Notes under the pieces: model-generated
Seen by the model: the letters and a program-made list of their open reading frames with translations, nothing else
Told to the model about the DNA's origin: nothing
The model's database searches: none
Part shown: one piece after another, positions 44,437 to 55,589 of the stretch
Layout of the letters: every line of letters starts with the position of its first letter
Numbering within the stretch: the stretch's first letter is position 1
DNA from: Lachnospiraceae bacterium
GTDB lineage: Bacteria; Bacillota; Clostridia; Lachnospirales; Lachnospiraceae
Length of the DNA: 64,000 nucleotides
Direction: 5' to 3'
Assembly (NCBI GenBank): GCA_014239155.1
Contig: JAAZZQ010000078.1
Span: 1 to 64,000 of the forward strand
Made by a program: the position numbers and the translations under genes

Positions 44437-45801
44437 CTATTGTACAAGTGCATCCATCTTTGCTGCAAATGCTTCAAGCTCTGTCATAAGCTGCTCATCT
44501 GTATAGCCCTTGAAGTTGCCGCCGCAGATTGTCTCACCAAGTGCATCTGCCTCTGACCAGTACTCGCCTGGATACTGTCCCTGTGGAACCGTATATTGAA
44601 GCTGTTCACGAAGCGCTGAAAGAGCCTCGTCACCCTGTACTGCTGGATCTTCCTGTGCCTTCACATTAGAGGGACCCCAACCAACTTCGTTGAAACGTGT
44701 CAACTGTGCGTCTGTGTCAGATAAGTACTTTGCAAGTTCCAGACAAACTACCAATTTTCCAGCTTCTGCCTGCGGTTTAACACCCATAAGCTTAAATCCA
44801 CCGAAACCGCCTAACTGGAATGTCTCGCCATCTACTGTAAAGCTAGGAAGCTTTGCACATGCATAATTCTCGCCCAAAACTTCTTTTGCAGAAGAAGAAT
44901 CCCATGTACCATCCACAATTGCCGCCCAATTTACAGCGTCACCAACCGAAGAACCGTCCATATAAATCTTTGATTCTGACATCTGTCTGATCGCTTTCAT
45001 CGCTTTCAGTCCATTCTCAGATGCATATGTATTGTTGATTCCTGTAAAGTTTCCATCTTCATCTGTATCAAATGTCAGCTCACAGCCTGCGCCAAAGAAG
45101 AATGCTGTCTGATACCAGCTTCCCGTATCAAAATAGAAATTCTTGCCGGCTGCTTCACAGTCTGCCACAATCTGCTCTAATGAAGAAGGATCCGTGACAA
45201 CGCTCTTATCATAATACAGAAAATATCCGTTATCAGAAGTCAGCGGAAATGCATAGACTTCATTACCTACCTTCGCTGCCGCCGCTGCACCTGAATCGTT
45301 AGAGTCCTGCACAAATGTAGCATAATCACCACTAATCGTAGTTAGTGCACCCGCCGCAACAAGACGTGCCATCTGATCCTGTGCAAATGCATAGAGATCT
45401 GGTGCTGCCTCTACATCCATAATTACTTTGCCGGCTGCATCACCCTCACCCATTGGCTCAATTTTCACTGTATAACCAGCCATTTCTGGATGCTCACTAA
45501 AGAAGGAATCCGCCAATGTCTGTGTCACACCAGTTACCGCATCAGGAACCCAGATTTTAATCTCGCCACTGCCAAAATCCATCGTCTGATTGTCCGCTGC
45601 AGTGTTATCTGCTGCGTTGTTATCCGCCGCATTATTTTCAGCAGGGGCGTTGTTATCCGTTGCTGTGTTGTTGGCAGCTGCAGTGTTATCTGCTGCATTG
45701 TTTGTGTCCTGTGCTGGTGTGTCCTTTCCACCGCCACATGCTGTCAGCACAGATGCGATCATTGCGGTTGACATTGCTAATGCTAATACTCGCTTTTTCA
45801 T
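44437..45801 (-). CDS. malE: Maltodextrin-binding lipoprotein
   Basis: 454 residues. Lipoprotein signal MKKRVLALAMSTAMIASVLTACGGG with lipobox LTAC, then an Asn/Ala/Asp-rich linker of about 45 residues (NNAADNTAA units), then a type I sugar-binding fold starting IKIWVPDAVTGVTQTLADSF. Typical MalE-like segments include FAQDQMARLVAAGALT and AFPLTSDNGYFLYYDKS. GGAG precedes the ATG. First gene of the mal operon, behind a cre site. Confidence 0.92.
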   Translation of the reverse strand: MKKRVLALAMSTAMIASVLTACGGGKDTPAQDTNNAADNTAAANNTATDNNAPAENNAADNNAADNTAADNQTMDFGSGEIKIWVPDAVTGVTQTLADSFFSEHPEMAGYTVKIEPMGEGDAAGKVIMDVEAAPDLYAFAQDQMARLVAAGALTTISGDYATFVQDSNDSGAAAAAKVGNEVYAFPLTSDNGYFLYYDKSVVTDPSSLEQIVADCEAAGKNFYFDTGSWYQTAFFFGAGCELTFDTDEDGNFTGINNTYASENGLKAMKAIRQMSESKIYMDGSSVGDAVNWAAIVDGTWDSSSAKEVLGENYACAKLPSFTVDGETFQLGGFGGFKLMGVKPQAEAGKLVVCLELAKYLSDTDAQLTRFNEVGWGPSNVKAQEDPAVQGDEALSALREQLQYTVPQGQYPGEYWSEADALGETICGGNFKGYTDEQLMTELEAFAAKMDALVQ

Positions 45802-45983
45802 ATTCTCTACCTCTCCTTGCTAAATATAATTTGTAATTTTATATTATTAAATCCCTGTGCAGGATTATAATAATCTGTGTTATAAAAAGTTGCTAAGTTC
45901 TTTTCATTTTTTTATTTTATTTTCCAACATATTGTACAGAATTACCATAGCGGAAATCATCGTTTTCTGCGCATTTTCAAACA

Positions 45984-45998
45984 TTGGAAACGATACCA
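45984..45998. promoter_or_regulatory. CcpA-type catabolite responsive element upstream of malE
   Basis: TTGGAAACGATACCA matches the cre consensus WTGNAANCGNWNNCW at every fixed position. It lies about 185 nt before the malE start. A LacI-family maltose regulator would bind a similar palindrome, so either is possible. The rest of the intergenic region (45802-46293) is AT-rich and shows no gene. Confidence 0.65.
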
Positions 45999-46293
45999 AT
46001 CAATTCTATAATAGAAAACCGCATCTCCTTTTCTTTCCGCGGTTCATCTCATAAATCATTTTTAACCAAAAATTAATTTATGAATGATTAAATCTGCTGT
46101 AACTTTATCATGATTTAATATTATCAATTGTGCACTTTATTTTCAATGGGAAATATTGACGATAAATTATATTTGGATTTGTGAATTGCGCACATAATTT
46201 TTTTCGTTTTTTTTCGTAATGTGTAAATTTTATAAAAATTTTATTCAGAATACAAATTATTTATTAAACATTACTTAAAGAAAGAAGTTGAAA

Positions 46294-46326
46294 AAAGTTC
46301 CTGCACAGCCAATGCAAGAACTTTTT
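46294..46326 (-). terminator. Terminator of the chemoreceptor gene
   Basis: AAGTTCTTGCA/TGCAGGAACTT stem followed on the minus strand by TTTTTT, 12 nt past the stop. Confidence 0.8.
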
Positions 46327-46337
46327 ATATGTATCAA

Positions 46338-48068
46338 CTATATGTTTTTAAATAAATGTACCTCTTCCTTCAACTTGTCTGAAATCTCCTTGTTGTTCTC
46401 TGCGCGTTCCCGAATGCCAGCCAAGGATTCCACCAACTGAGAGGTATTGTTTGCGACAATAGTGACTCCTTGCGCATTCTCCTCCACTGCAGTGTTGATA
46501 CCATCAATGCCACTTGTAATTTGTGATATGGTCTCTTCAAGATTTTGCGACTTATGATTGAAATCACCAAGCATATTATCAATATTATCCGCATCATCAT
46601 GATATTGACTTGCAATATCAACAAATTTATCGTAATCAACAAGAACTGCTGTATCAATAAAATTCAGCATTTCATTTGCATCGCGCGCCAACTCCTCCAC
46701 CGCCTGTGTCACAGCTACACTAATATGCTGAATATTATTTGCTGTATCACGGCTGTTGTCAGCAAGCACACGAATCTCATCCGCAACAACAGAAAACCCT
46801 TTGCCCGCCTCTCCTGCACGCGCTGCCTCAATGGAAGCGTTCAATGCCAGCAAATTGGTCTGACTAGAAATGCTTAATATCTCGCTAGTGAGGCTGTTAA
46901 TTTTCTCTACACTGCGGCTGTTCTCTATTGCGACCTCCAAAAGTTCCCTGTTGGAAGTCATCATTCCAATTGTATTCTTCTTGCTGTTGACTGCCTCAGA
47001 CCTGAAATTTTGCGCTTTATTCCGAATATCGCTAACCAATCCTGAGCCCTCCTCCGCCCTGCCGCGCATATCCTTTGCAAGCTCAAGAACATTTTGAGAA
47101 CCCTGTGAAATCTGATCAAGCGTTGCAGAAATCTCTTCCATGCTTGCTGACATCTGTTCCATAGTAGCGGATACATCACTCGCACTCGACTCTGACTGCC
47201 TAATATTTTCATTGATATCTCCAACATGTGCATCCATATTGTCAGAACTAGTCTGAATTTTTTTCATAATCATCTGAAGCTGATCAACAAAATTATTGAC
47301 ACCGCCGACCAACTGTCCAACTTCGTCTTGTGTCTTTACATCAATGCGCTGTGTCAGATCCCCATTATTGCTTTGAATATCACGTATAATTTTGTTAAGT
47401 TGTTCCGTCGCATTTTTTGCCGGTCTTACAACCGAAAGACTGACTACTAAAATCATCAGAATTGTCACCGCAGTAAATACCACACTGATTATCATAGCCG
47501 CTGTGTATAATGAGGAGGCTTCTGCGATTCGTTTATCTGACAATTCCTGTGATGTACTATTTAAAGTTTCGGCAAATATCGTCTGTTTCTCTTGCATAGC
47601 CAACACAATCTCACGCATCTGTGCATTCATTGTCACAGCGCTTTCCTTCTCTCCTGCCAGGTACAAACTTGCAACATGTGTAATATTTTCCTTGAGAGGA
47701 GCGTATTGTTTTTTGTATTCTTGCAGTGCTTGTGTCAGTTGTGTGTTGTGCGCATTGGCGCACAATTCTTCCATAACAGAAAAGGCAGCATCAATAGGAT
47801 CTAATACATCTGAAACACTACCTGCTAGTCTTGTTGCTGACTCCTCACTCGGAAAAAGCACAATCAAGTTCCCATACAGACGAGCTTCTGTCATATTCTT
47901 TGTCACAATTTCATTTTGTACCAACAACTGCATATAAGTATTTGATATTTGTGTGACTGAATCTTTGGCATTTAATATTCCTCTGGAAGAAAAATATGCA
48001 TACACCAGAAAAATAACAAGCAGTGCTGTAAGCATGGAGTAGACCTTGATACTAATATGTTTTCTCAT
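46338..48068 (-). CDS. Methyl-accepting chemotaxis protein
   Basis: 576 residues: a first membrane helix near residues 8-28, an extracellular four-helix-bundle ligand domain (about 30-185), a second membrane helix near 190-212, HAMP (about 213-265) and a long cytoplasmic signalling rod. The tip is [23 protein letters not shown], identical to the universal receptor hairpin that binds CheA and CheW. It senses a small molecule; the neighbouring mal operon hints at a sugar, but they have separate terminators. Its presence implies a chemotaxis system elsewhere in the genome. Confidence 0.95.
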   Translation of the reverse strand: MRKHISIKVYSMLTALLVIFLVYAYFSSRGILNAKDSVTQISNTYMQLLVQNEIVTKNMTEARLYGNLIVLFPSEESATRLAGSVSDVLDPIDAAFSVMEELCANAHNTQLTQALQEYKKQYAPLKENITHVASLYLAGEKESAVTMNAQMREIVLAMQEKQTIFAETLNSTSQELSDKRIAEASSLYTAAMIISVVFTAVTILMILVVSLSVVRPAKNATEQLNKIIRDIQSNNGDLTQRIDVKTQDEVGQLVGGVNNFVDQLQMIMKKIQTSSDNMDAHVGDINENIRQSESSASDVSATMEQMSASMEEISATLDQISQGSQNVLELAKDMRGRAEEGSGLVSDIRNKAQNFRSEAVNSKKNTIGMMTSNRELLEVAIENSRSVEKINSLTSEILSISSQTNLLALNASIEAARAGEAGKGFSVVADEIRVLADNSRDTANNIQHISVAVTQAVEELARDANEMLNFIDTAVLVDYDKFVDIASQYHDDADNIDNMLGDFNHKSQNLEETISQITSGIDGINTAVEENAQGVTIVANNTSQLVESLAGIRERAENNKEISDKLKEEVHLFKNI

Positions 48069-48374
48069 TTTGAATCATTCCTTCCTATTCAATTTTCTCT
48101 GCCTAACAGTTTTGCTCGACCTCCATAAGCTGCCACCTATACCTATTTGTACAATTTCGCCAAAAATTTAGCTATCTATGACATTTTATCGTCTTTGTGC
48201 ATCCCTGTCTCTTCATATTGTACCACACCATTTCTCATTTTTACAGATTTTTTATAAAAATAATCTCTCTTTTATACATTTTAGTTACTTTTTGCTCACT
48301 CTTGAAAATATAAAATCATGCGTCCAACTCTCATCAGATTTGTTGACAACCTTCTTATGGGCGTTATAGACATC
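48069..48374. other. Intergenic DNA between the chemoreceptor and GNAT genes
   Basis: AT-rich. It must contain the chemoreceptor promoter; a weak candidate on the minus strand is TTGGCG, 16 nt, TATAGG near 48140-48165. I saw no sigma-28 consensus and no gene. Confidence 0.4.
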
Positions 48375-48412
48375 AAAAAAGGAACCGTAAAAATAAATAA
48401 TTTTACAGTTCC
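48375..48412 (-). terminator. Terminator after the uvrBA-GNAT transcript
   Basis: GGAACTGTAAAA/TTTTTACGGTTCC stem followed on the minus strand by TTTTTT. Confidence 0.8.
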
Positions 48413-48480
48413 CTACTAATCTTCAAAAGACAATACTCAAATGTGCTGTTAAGAACAAATTTATTTATGGTTTACCATTC

Positions 48481-49260
48481 CTAAAGATTTAGACGATAGC
48501 GCATCTCATACCACTGTTCTCCGCCCCATGTAGATGCCGCAATACCGTTATTATAATATCCCATCTTTGTATACATCTTCACTTTGGCTGCTAAGCAAGT
48601 CAGAAAAATCATTTTCCGCCCTTTTTCTTGCTCCCTACGAAGATATTGGAACATAATTTCTTTTGCCAATCCCTGTCCACGGTACTCTGGCAACACATCA
48701 AGCCCAAGTAGCATCACATTGTTTCCTTTTGGGTTGTACAGTTTAATATCTGTAAAAAATTCATCTCGAAAAGAATACTCATCCGTTGCGATTCCATTTA
48801 AAAATCCAGCAAGCTTTCCTGTCTTTCTGTCAACCGCCACAAGAAACAACTCGGGCGCCGCTTCTACTCTCTCCAAAATCTTTTCCCTAGAACATGCTTC
48901 ATTGGGCGGAAAACAAATTTTTTCAATTTCTGCTGCCTGTTCTGCCTCCTCCGGCAAAATATTGCGCAGTTCAAACTGCTCATTAATCTCTTTATCACAG
49001 AGTCCATACTCTGCCAAAAGTTCCTGTGCCCGCTCGCGTCCCTGCTCTGTTAAATAAAGATATTTGTCATATCCTCTGCGGTTTTTTGGCTGGAAAATCA
49101 AATCCCCTTGTTCAAGCCTATCCAACATTTGAAAATCATACCCTTTCCAGCTTAGCTCCCGATATTTGCAAAATTCATTGTTGTCCTGTTCTCTTGTCAG
49201 ATACATCAGCATTAGCGAAAGCTCCTCAATTGCTTTCTCGTAATTCTTTTTGTTCTCCAT
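48481..49260 (-). CDS. GNAT acetyltransferase with an N-terminal helical domain
   Basis: 259 residues. Residues 1-90 (LSLMLMYLTREQDN, WKGYDFQMLDRLEQGDLI, YLYLTEQGRERAQELLAEYG) resemble DUF6429, a small winged-helix-like domain found alone in many Firmicutes. Residues 95-259 are a GNAT domain with the acetyl-CoA loop in GLDVLPEYRGQGLAKEIM. The substrate is unknown. It starts 24 nt after the uvrA stop and probably shares the uvrBA transcript. The fusion is uncommon in my experience. Confidence 0.85.
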   Translation of the reverse strand: MENKKNYEKAIEELSLMLMYLTREQDNNEFCKYRELSWKGYDFQMLDRLEQGDLIFQPKNRRGYDKYLYLTEQGRERAQELLAEYGLCDKEINEQFELRNILPEEAEQAAEIEKICFPPNEACSREKILERVEAAPELFLVAVDRKTGKLAGFLNGIATDEYSFRDEFFTDIKLYNPKGNNVMLLGLDVLPEYRGQGLAKEIMFQYLRREQEKGRKMIFLTCLAAKVKMYTKMGYYNNGIAASTWGGEQWYEMRYRLNL

Positions 49261-49284
49261 ATCCTTTATCCTCTTAATTTTAAT

Positions 49285-52155
49285 TCACTTCTTACCTTTT
49301 GCTCGCTCTAGCATTTTCTTAATATAGATTCCTGTATAAGACTGTGGGCAGGAGGCAATATATTCTGGTGTGCCTTCAGCAATTACAGTGCCGCCACCAT
49401 CTCCGCCCTCTGGTCCAATGTCAATAATATAATCTGCGGTCTTAATCACATCTAAGTTGTGCTCAATGACAATCACTGTATTTCCACCCTCTGCAAGACG
49501 CTGCAAAATTTCAACTAACTTATGCACGTCTGCAAAATGAAGTCCTGTTGTTGGCTCGTCCAAAATATAAATTGTCTTTCCTGTACTTCTACGGCTCAGT
49601 TCCGTCGCAAGCTTAATACGCTGTGCCTCACCGCCAGAAAGTGTTGTTGAAGGTTGCCCTAACTTAATATAAGAAAGCCCAACATCATACAATGTCTCAA
49701 TTTTCCTCTTAATAGAAGGAACGGACTCAAAAAATGTCATTGCTTCCTCGACAGTCATATCCAGCACATCATAAATACTCTTTCCCTTATACTTTACATC
49801 AAGCGTCTCTCTATTGTAACGTTTCCCCTGACAAACCTCGCAAGGCACATATACATCTGGCAAAAAGTGCATCTCGATTTTAATAATGCCATCACCACCA
49901 CACGCCTCACATCGCCCGCCTTTCACGTTAAAGCTAAACCGCCCTTTGCTGTATCCCTTTGCCTTCGCGTCAACAGTCGATGCAAATAAATCTCTAATTT
50001 GGTCAAACACACCTGTATAAGTTGCTGGATTAGAGCGTGGTGTTCTGCCGATTGGTGACTGATCAATTGCAATTACTTTATCCAACTGCTCCACGCCATC
50101 AATCTTTTTAAATTTGCCTGGTATCGTGCGTGCTCTGTTGAGTTTTTTCGCCAAATACTTATATAAAATCTCATTTACCAAAGACGATTTTCCGGAACCA
50201 GACACGCCTGTCACACAAGTAAATATACCAAGTGGAAACTTTACATCAATATTTTTCAGATTGTTTTCTGCGGCTCCTTTTACAGTCAGCCAACCTGTCG
50301 GATTTCTGCGGTGTTCTGGCACAGGAATTTGTATTTTTCCGCTTAAATATTGTCCAGTAATGGACTCTGGAACCTGCATAATCTCTTCCGCCGTTCCTTG
50401 CGCAATCACCTCCCCGCCATGTTCCCCAGCGCCAGGACCAATGTCAATCACATGGTCTGCCGCCAGCATGGTATCTTCGTCATGTTCCACAACAAGCAGC
50501 GTGTTTCCAAGTCCTTGTAAATTGCGCAGCGCTGACAGCAACTTATCATTGTCTCGCTGATGCAATCCAATGCTTGGCTCATCTAAAATATAACACACAC
50601 CGACCAAACCAGATCCAATCTGTGTTGCCAGACGAATGCGCTGTGCCTCACCGCCAGATAAAGATGCTGTGCCTCTTGAAAGACACAGATATTCCAGCCC
50701 AACACTTGCAAGAAAACCTACCCTTGCCCGAATTTCCTTTAAAATGCGCTTTCCAATCAATTGCTGTTGTTGGGTCAACTGCATTGTATCCAAAAAACTA
50801 TATAGATTTGTAATGGACATGGATGTAATCTCATAAATATTCTTGTCGCAGACCGTCACTGCAAGCGAGGTTTTTTTCAAGCGCCTTCCGCCGCACTCCT
50901 TACAGGGTGTAATACGCATAAATGTCTCGTACTCCTGTTTGATGCCCTCCGATGCAGTTTCTCTGTACCTGCGCTCCACATTTTTAAGTAATCCTTCAAA
51001 TGCCACAGGATATATTCCTTCACCGCGTTGCCCTTTATAGTGTACAGTCACTTCCTTACCATTTGTTCCATATATAAGTACCTCTTTCGCTTTGTCAGAT
51101 AATTCTTCATATGGTACGTCAAGAGAAAACTTGTACTCCTTGCATAGAGCCTGCAAAATCGCATTCGTAAAACTTCCCTTATCTGCGCAGGACTGCCACC
51201 CCATAACAGTAATCGCCCCTTGATTAATGCTAAGGCTTTTGTCTGGTATAATTAAATCTATATCAAATTCCATCTTATAGCCAAGTCCAAAACACTCTGG
51301 ACAGGCGCCAAACGGATTGTTAAAAGAAAAACTCCTTGGCTCTACCTCGTCAATGCTAATATTGCAATCAGGACAGGCAAAACTATCAGAAAAATTCATT
51401 ATCTCGCCGCCTATCACATCCACCATCAAAAGTCCTTCTGAAAGCACCATAACATTCTCAATAGAATCTGTCAATCTTCGCTCAATGCCTTCTTTTACCG
51501 CAATTCTATCCACTATAATCTCAATATTGTGCTTGATATTTTTTTCAAGGTGAATCTCCTCTGACAAATCATATAAGTTTCCGTCAATGCGGACACGCAC
51601 ATAACCGCTTTTTTTCGCGCGGTCAAGCACTTTTGCATGTTCTCCTTTTCTGCCGCGCACCACAGGCGCCAAAAGTTGAAGCTTTGTACCCTGTGGCAGC
51701 TCCATAATCTGGTCAACCATCTGGTCAACTGTCTGGCGCTTAATCTCACGGCCGCAGTTTGGGCAGTGTGGTATTCCAATACGTGCATACAAAAGTCTAA
51801 AATAGTCATAAATTTCTGTCACAGTACCAACTGTCGAGCGTGGATTTCTGTTTGTAGATTTCTGATCAATTGAAATCGCAGGTGACAATCCATCAATGCG
51901 TTCCACATTTGGTTTTTCCATCTGTCCTAGAAATTGTCTGGCATAGGAGGATAGAGATTCCATATACCGTCTCTGTCCCTCCGCATAGATAGTGTCAAAT
52001 GCAAGGGAAGACTTGCCAGAACCAGATAATCCTGTCAGCACAACAAATTTATTTCTGGGAATATCCAAATCAATATTTTTCAAATTGTGTTCATTTGCGC
52101 CGCGAATCTTGATAACTTCTCCTTTGGGCAACATCTTTAATTGTTCTCTGTCCAT
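49285..52155 (-). CDS. uvrA: Excinuclease ABC subunit A
   Basis: About 956 residues. Two ABC ATPase halves: Walker [15 protein letters not shown] near the start and [15 protein letters not shown] near residue 640, with signatures [12 protein letters not shown] and [12 protein letters not shown]. Zinc-finger cysteines are in CPNCGREI and CEACGGDG...CEVCQGKRY. It detects bulky DNA lesions with UvrB and loads it. I prefer the ATG at 52155 (GAAAGG upstream) over one at 52200; both are in frame and the choice is uncertain. About 80 nt after uvrB. Confidence 0.96.
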   Translation of the reverse strand: MDREQLKMLPKGEVIKIRGANEHNLKNIDLDIPRNKFVVLTGLSGSGKSSLAFDTIYAEGQRRYMESLSSYARQFLGQMEKPNVERIDGLSPAISIDQKSTNRNPRSTVGTVTEIYDYFRLLYARIGIPHCPNCGREIKRQTVDQMVDQIMELPQGTKLQLLAPVVRGRKGEHAKVLDRAKKSGYVRVRIDGNLYDLSEEIHLEKNIKHNIEIIVDRIAVKEGIERRLTDSIENVMVLSEGLLMVDVIGGEIMNFSDSFACPDCNISIDEVEPRSFSFNNPFGACPECFGLGYKMEFDIDLIIPDKSLSINQGAITVMGWQSCADKGSFTNAILQALCKEYKFSLDVPYEELSDKAKEVLIYGTNGKEVTVHYKGQRGEGIYPVAFEGLLKNVERRYRETASEGIKQEYETFMRITPCKECGGRRLKKTSLAVTVCDKNIYEITSMSITNLYSFLDTMQLTQQQQLIGKRILKEIRARVGFLASVGLEYLCLSRGTASLSGGEAQRIRLATQIGSGLVGVCYILDEPSIGLHQRDNDKLLSALRNLQGLGNTLLVVEHDEDTMLAADHVIDIGPGAGEHGGEVIAQGTAEEIMQVPESITGQYLSGKIQIPVPEHRRNPTGWLTVKGAAENNLKNIDVKFPLGIFTCVTGVSGSGKSSLVNEILYKYLAKKLNRARTIPGKFKKIDGVEQLDKVIAIDQSPIGRTPRSNPATYTGVFDQIRDLFASTVDAKAKGYSKGRFSFNVKGGRCEACGGDGIIKIEMHFLPDVYVPCEVCQGKRYNRETLDVKYKGKSIYDVLDMTVEEAMTFFESVPSIKRKIETLYDVGLSYIKLGQPSTTLSGGEAQRIKLATELSRRSTGKTIYILDEPTTGLHFADVHKLVEILQRLAEGGNTVIVIEHNLDVIKTADYIIDIGPEGGDGGGTVIAEGTPEYIASCPQSYTGIYIKKMLERAKGKK

Positions 52156-52233
52156 TCTTATACCATACCTTTCTATTGTAAACGATTCCTTTATATTCAT
52201 GCAGCGCTCAAATATATTTAAAAATACAATTCC

Positions 52234-54225
52234 TTAAAGTCCGCTTGTCAAATCCAACAATTGTTTTTTCAGTTCCATCATCTTGTCACGCAACTCCATC
52301 GCCGCCTCAAAATTAAGGTCTGCCGCTGCCTTGCGCATATTCTTCTCCACAGTGTCAATCAATTTTTTCAGTTCCTTCTCATTCATTGACTCCGGATCTT
52401 TTTCAAACTGTTGTTCTTCTTTTGCCACTGCCTTTGAAATGCTGATTAAGTCCCGCACTGCCTTCTTGATTGTCTGTGGTGTAATACCATGCTCCTCATT
52501 ATATTTTTGCTGAATCGCACGCCTTCTAGCAGTCTCATCAAGCGTCATTTGCATAGAATCTGTGATTGTATCTGCGTACATAACAACATGTCCCTCTGCA
52601 TTCCTTGCAGCACGACCAACCGTCTGAATCAAAGATGTTGCAGAGCGCAAAAAGCCTTCCTTATCTGCGTCTAAAACTGCCACAAGCGAAATTTCAGGAA
52701 TGTCAAGCCCCTCTCGCAAAAGATTAATGCCGACAAGCACATCAAACACATCAAGACGCATGTCACGAATAATCTGTGCGCGCTCAAGGGTATCAATATC
52801 AGAGTGCAAATATTTCACACGCACGCCAACATCAGACATATATTTGGTTAAATCCTCCGCCATACGCTTTGTCAGCGTTGTCACAAGCACTTTATTGTGC
52901 TTTTCAGTCTCCGCATGAATTCGGGCAATCAAATCATCAATCTGCCCTTCTACAGAGTGTATCTCAATTTCTGGGTCTAATAGCCCCGTCGGTCGAATAA
53001 TCTGTTCCGCACGCAAAAGCTCATGCTGTCTTTCATATTCATTTGGTGTCGCCGACACAAAGAGCATTTGGTCTATTTTTTGCTCAAACTCCTCAAATTG
53101 AAGGGGTCTGTTGTCCAGTGCTGACGGAAGCCGAAACCCATATTCCACCAGTGTGTTTTTTCGCGAGCGATCACCCGCATACATTCCACGAATCTGAGGG
53201 ATTGTCATATGCGACTCATCTATAATAATCAGAAAATCTTCTGTAAAAAAGTCCATGAGACAATACGGCGGATCGCCTTCTTTTGATCCGTTTAAATGTC
53301 TTGAATAATTCTCAATGCCAGAACAAAACCCCGTCTCACGAAGCATCTCAATATCAAAGTTTGTCCGTTCAGAGATGCGCTGTGCCTCCAAAAGTTTATC
53401 CTCACTTTTAAAATAACGCACGCGCTCTTTCATTTCCTCCTCAATATCCACACATGCCTTTGCAATCCGCTCTGGCGCCACAACATAATGCGATGCTGGA
53501 AAGATTGTGGTATGCTCTAAAGTGGCATGAACCTTGTTTGTCACAGGGTCTATCTCGGCAATACGGTCAATCTCATCTCCAAAAAACTCCACGCGGATAA
53601 GAAACTCACCGCCCTGTGCTGGGTGAATGTCCACCACATCACCATGCACGCGAAACCGCCCTCGGTCAAGTTCCAAATCATTTCGGTCGTACTGCATTTC
53701 AATTAAAGCGTGAATTACTTCATCTCTGTCTTTTGCCATGCCCGGGCGCAAAGAAAGCATCATTCCCTGATACTCGTCTGGGCTCCCCAGACCATAAATG
53801 CAGGAAACACTGGCTACAACAATAACATCGCGGCGCTCTGTCAAAGAGGCTGTCGCCGATAATCTCAACTTATCAATCTCGTCATTTACAGCAGAGTCCT
53901 TTGCAATATAGGTATCTGAAGAAGGAATATACGCCTCCGGCTGATAATAATCATAGTAGGACACAAAATATTCTACCGCATTTTCTGGGAAAAATTCTTT
54001 AAATTCACCATACAATTGTCCGGCGAGCGTTTTATTGTGCGCTATCACCAAAGTAGGCTTTTGTAATGCCTGTATAATATTTGCCATTGTAAAAGTTTTT
54101 CCAGAACCAGTAACACCTAGTAATGTCTGGAACTGATTGCCCTCTTTAAAGCCTTCCACAAGCTTTGCAATCGCCTCCGGCTGATCACCGGTGGGCTGGT
54201 ATTCACTGTGCAGTTTAAACAACAT
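52234..54225 (-). CDS. uvrB: Excinuclease ABC subunit B
   Basis: 663 residues, SF2-type helicase motifs: Walker [16 protein letters not shown], the beta-hairpin [28 protein letters not shown]-like IIDESHMT, motif [14 protein letters not shown], and a C-terminal UvrC-binding UVR motif ([16 protein letters not shown]). It verifies lesions and recruits UvrC. GGAGGTGAG precedes the ATG. Confidence 0.97.
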   Translation of the reverse strand: MLFKLHSEYQPTGDQPEAIAKLVEGFKEGNQFQTLLGVTGSGKTFTMANIIQALQKPTLVIAHNKTLAGQLYGEFKEFFPENAVEYFVSYYDYYQPEAYIPSSDTYIAKDSAVNDEIDKLRLSATASLTERRDVIVVASVSCIYGLGSPDEYQGMMLSLRPGMAKDRDEVIHALIEMQYDRNDLELDRGRFRVHGDVVDIHPAQGGEFLIRVEFFGDEIDRIAEIDPVTNKVHATLEHTTIFPASHYVVAPERIAKACVDIEEEMKERVRYFKSEDKLLEAQRISERTNFDIEMLRETGFCSGIENYSRHLNGSKEGDPPYCLMDFFTEDFLIIIDESHMTIPQIRGMYAGDRSRKNTLVEYGFRLPSALDNRPLQFEEFEQKIDQMLFVSATPNEYERQHELLRAEQIIRPTGLLDPEIEIHSVEGQIDDLIARIHAETEKHNKVLVTTLTKRMAEDLTKYMSDVGVRVKYLHSDIDTLERAQIIRDMRLDVFDVLVGINLLREGLDIPEISLVAVLDADKEGFLRSATSLIQTVGRAARNAEGHVVMYADTITDSMQMTLDETARRRAIQQKYNEEHGITPQTIKKAVRDLISISKAVAKEEQQFEKDPESMNEKELKKLIDTVEKNMRKAAADLNFEAAMELRDKMMELKKQLLDLTSGL

Positions 54226-54297
54226 AAAATTAACTCACCTCCAATAATTTAAATGGGTTGTAAGCAATCCATAGAAATCGCTCAAAAAGTACTTTTG

Positions 54298-54359
54298 ATT
54301 ATAGCACACGGCTTTTCATTTGTACAGACAAAAGAAGATATTTTCGGAACTTCTGTTTG
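54298..54359 (-). promoter_or_regulatory. uvrB promoter with candidate LexA (SOS) box
   Basis: On the minus strand TGTACA (54321-54326), 17 nt and TATAAT (54298-54303). About 20 nt further upstream lies AAACAGAAGTTCC (GAAC-N4-GTTT on the plus strand, 54346-54359), close to the Firmicute LexA consensus CGAAC-N4-GTTC. uvrB is SOS-controlled in many bacteria, so a LexA role is likely but the box is imperfect and sits upstream of -35. Confidence 0.45.
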
Positions 54360-54370
54360 CTATAAAACAA

Positions 54371-54413
54371 AAAATAAAGCGCTGGCAACAGAATCTTTAC
54401 TTGTTCCCAGCGT
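54371..54413 (-). terminator. Terminator of the GTPase/HerA/HNH operon
   Basis: AACGCTGGGAACA/TGTTGCCAGCG stem followed on the minus strand by CTTTATTTTTTG. It lies about 140 nt past the last gene of that operon. The DNA between (54414-54554) shows no further gene. Confidence 0.75.
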
Positions 54414-54554
54414 TCTTTCCTACCTATAAATTTTTAGTCTATTATCCCCTTTTTCACAGATTCCTTTTTTACAATTGTTCTTCTCTTTTCCTTAACCATG
54501 AGAATTAAATAATTGTTACAGCTTTAAAACCCAAAAATGCTTTTGTAATCACTT

Positions 54555-54929
54555 TTATAAATAATCATCTTGAGACACAATTTTTTCTTCTGGATCAAGA
54601 CATACTGCAATTCCTTCATCTTCATTATCTCTATCATCAAATAGCAAAGCATAAGATCCGTCTCTATTCATCAACAATGTTCTAGGAATAAACTGTTCTT
54701 GTGCAAAATCTGAATACTCTTTTAACATTTTTTCAACACAATTCATTTTTGTTTCCTCTGAACTTATAAAATCAATGTAGGCATTTTCCTGTTCTTCTGT
54801 AATACCATCCTCTTCAAAGTATGCATGTATTTTTACTGTAACTACATAAGATTGCCCAAATAATACAATACTCTTAGTAGTCTTCCATCCTACATTAAAG
54901 TCAATATCTCCAAATACATTATGTATCAT
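54555..54929 (-). CDS. Candidate immunity protein (DUF6985-like)
   Basis: 124 residues, strongly acidic. The pattern FGDIDFNVGWKTTKSIVLFGQ, then ITEEQENAYIDFISSEETKM, and the acidic C-terminal LLFDDRDNEDEGIAVCLDPEE resembles DUF6985-type small proteins often found as immunity partners of polymorphic toxins. It follows the HNH nuclease gene by 90 nt, in the same order as classic toxin-immunity pairs. No signal or membrane segment. It most likely neutralises the nuclease at 55020; family assignment is by eye. Confidence 0.6.
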   Translation of the reverse strand: MIHNVFGDIDFNVGWKTTKSIVLFGQSYVVTVKIHAYFEEDGITEEQENAYIDFISSEETKMNCVEKMLKEYSDFAQEQFIPRTLLMNRDGSYALLFDDRDNEDEGIAVCLDPEEKIVSQDDYL

Positions 54930-55019
54930 ATTTTTTCATCATTCCTTTCGCTTTATTCAGAACATAAACAAACTACAAAACATACTTTCGCACTTCACGA
55001 TGCGAATTTTCCTTCACAC

Positions 55020-55589
55020 TTATGCGCCTTTCTTTGCTTCTGATATTCCGCCGCTATGAGACATATTATTATGTATAACGCTAGGCACTAGTTGCATTGT
55101 TTTCATGTCTTTGCACTCATGCCAAGTATACGCATTCTCTTTTCTCCACTTTTTAACTGTGTCCGGTGAACAGTGCTGTTGTTTTGCCAACGCAATATCT
55201 GCCTTATCAAAATTGTCTGCTCTATTTTCACAAAAATCTTTTATTTTAACTGTTTCCTTACTAATACGGCTAAAATCAGGTTCCCCATTTCTATATTCAA
55301 TACCATCTATGCCAAACTTCTTTAAAATTTCACCCCAATTTTTTCCATCGGGATTCGCTTTCCCGGGTATATAGTCTTTGTCTGGGCACCATTTAGAATC
55401 GCCTCGTTCACCGGTCCATTTTCCATTTTCAACAGGACAGCACTTGAACTTATCATATATAAACGCTAATGATTTATCTGCCAAAACTATATATTTATCA
55501 GCAACAGATGATTCAGCTTTTTTGCCCAATGGTGATTCGACAAATCTATTCATTTGCGATTCCTTAACATCATTAAAATTTCCTATCAT
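55020..55589 (-). CDS. HNH-type nuclease, likely toxin/effector
   Basis: 189 residues. The C-terminal third carries an HNH/Endonuclease-VII-like signature: TWHE (Trp156-His157-Glu158), MQLVPSVIHN with His173, and SHSGG with His178. A PDFSRIS segment near 105 is typical of the nuclease domain in polymorphic toxins. The N-terminal half (Cys50, Cys51, Cys68 pairs) is unassigned. There is no signal peptide, LXG or other delivery domain. It overlaps the HerA-like gene by 17 nt and has GAGAGGAGAG upstream. It should cut DNA or RNA; the target is unknown. Confidence 0.75.
   Translation of the reverse strand: MIGNFNDVKESQMNRFVESPLGKKAESSVADKYIVLADKSLAFIYDKFKCCPVENGKWTGERGDSKWCPDKDYIPGKANPDGKNWGEILKKFGIDGIEYRNGEPDFSRISKETVKIKDFCENRADNFDKADIALAKQQHCSPDTVKKWRKENAYTWHECKDMKTMQLVPSVIHNNMSHSGGISEAKKGA

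Noticed and set aside
45490..45823. Plus-strand frames opposite malE
   Set aside because: They result from the Asn/Ala repeat codons of the malE linker read in antisense.
48069..48180. c-di-GMP riboswitch or sigma-28 promoter before the chemoreceptor
   Set aside because: Neither the GEMM core nor the TAAA-N15-GCCGATAA pattern is present.
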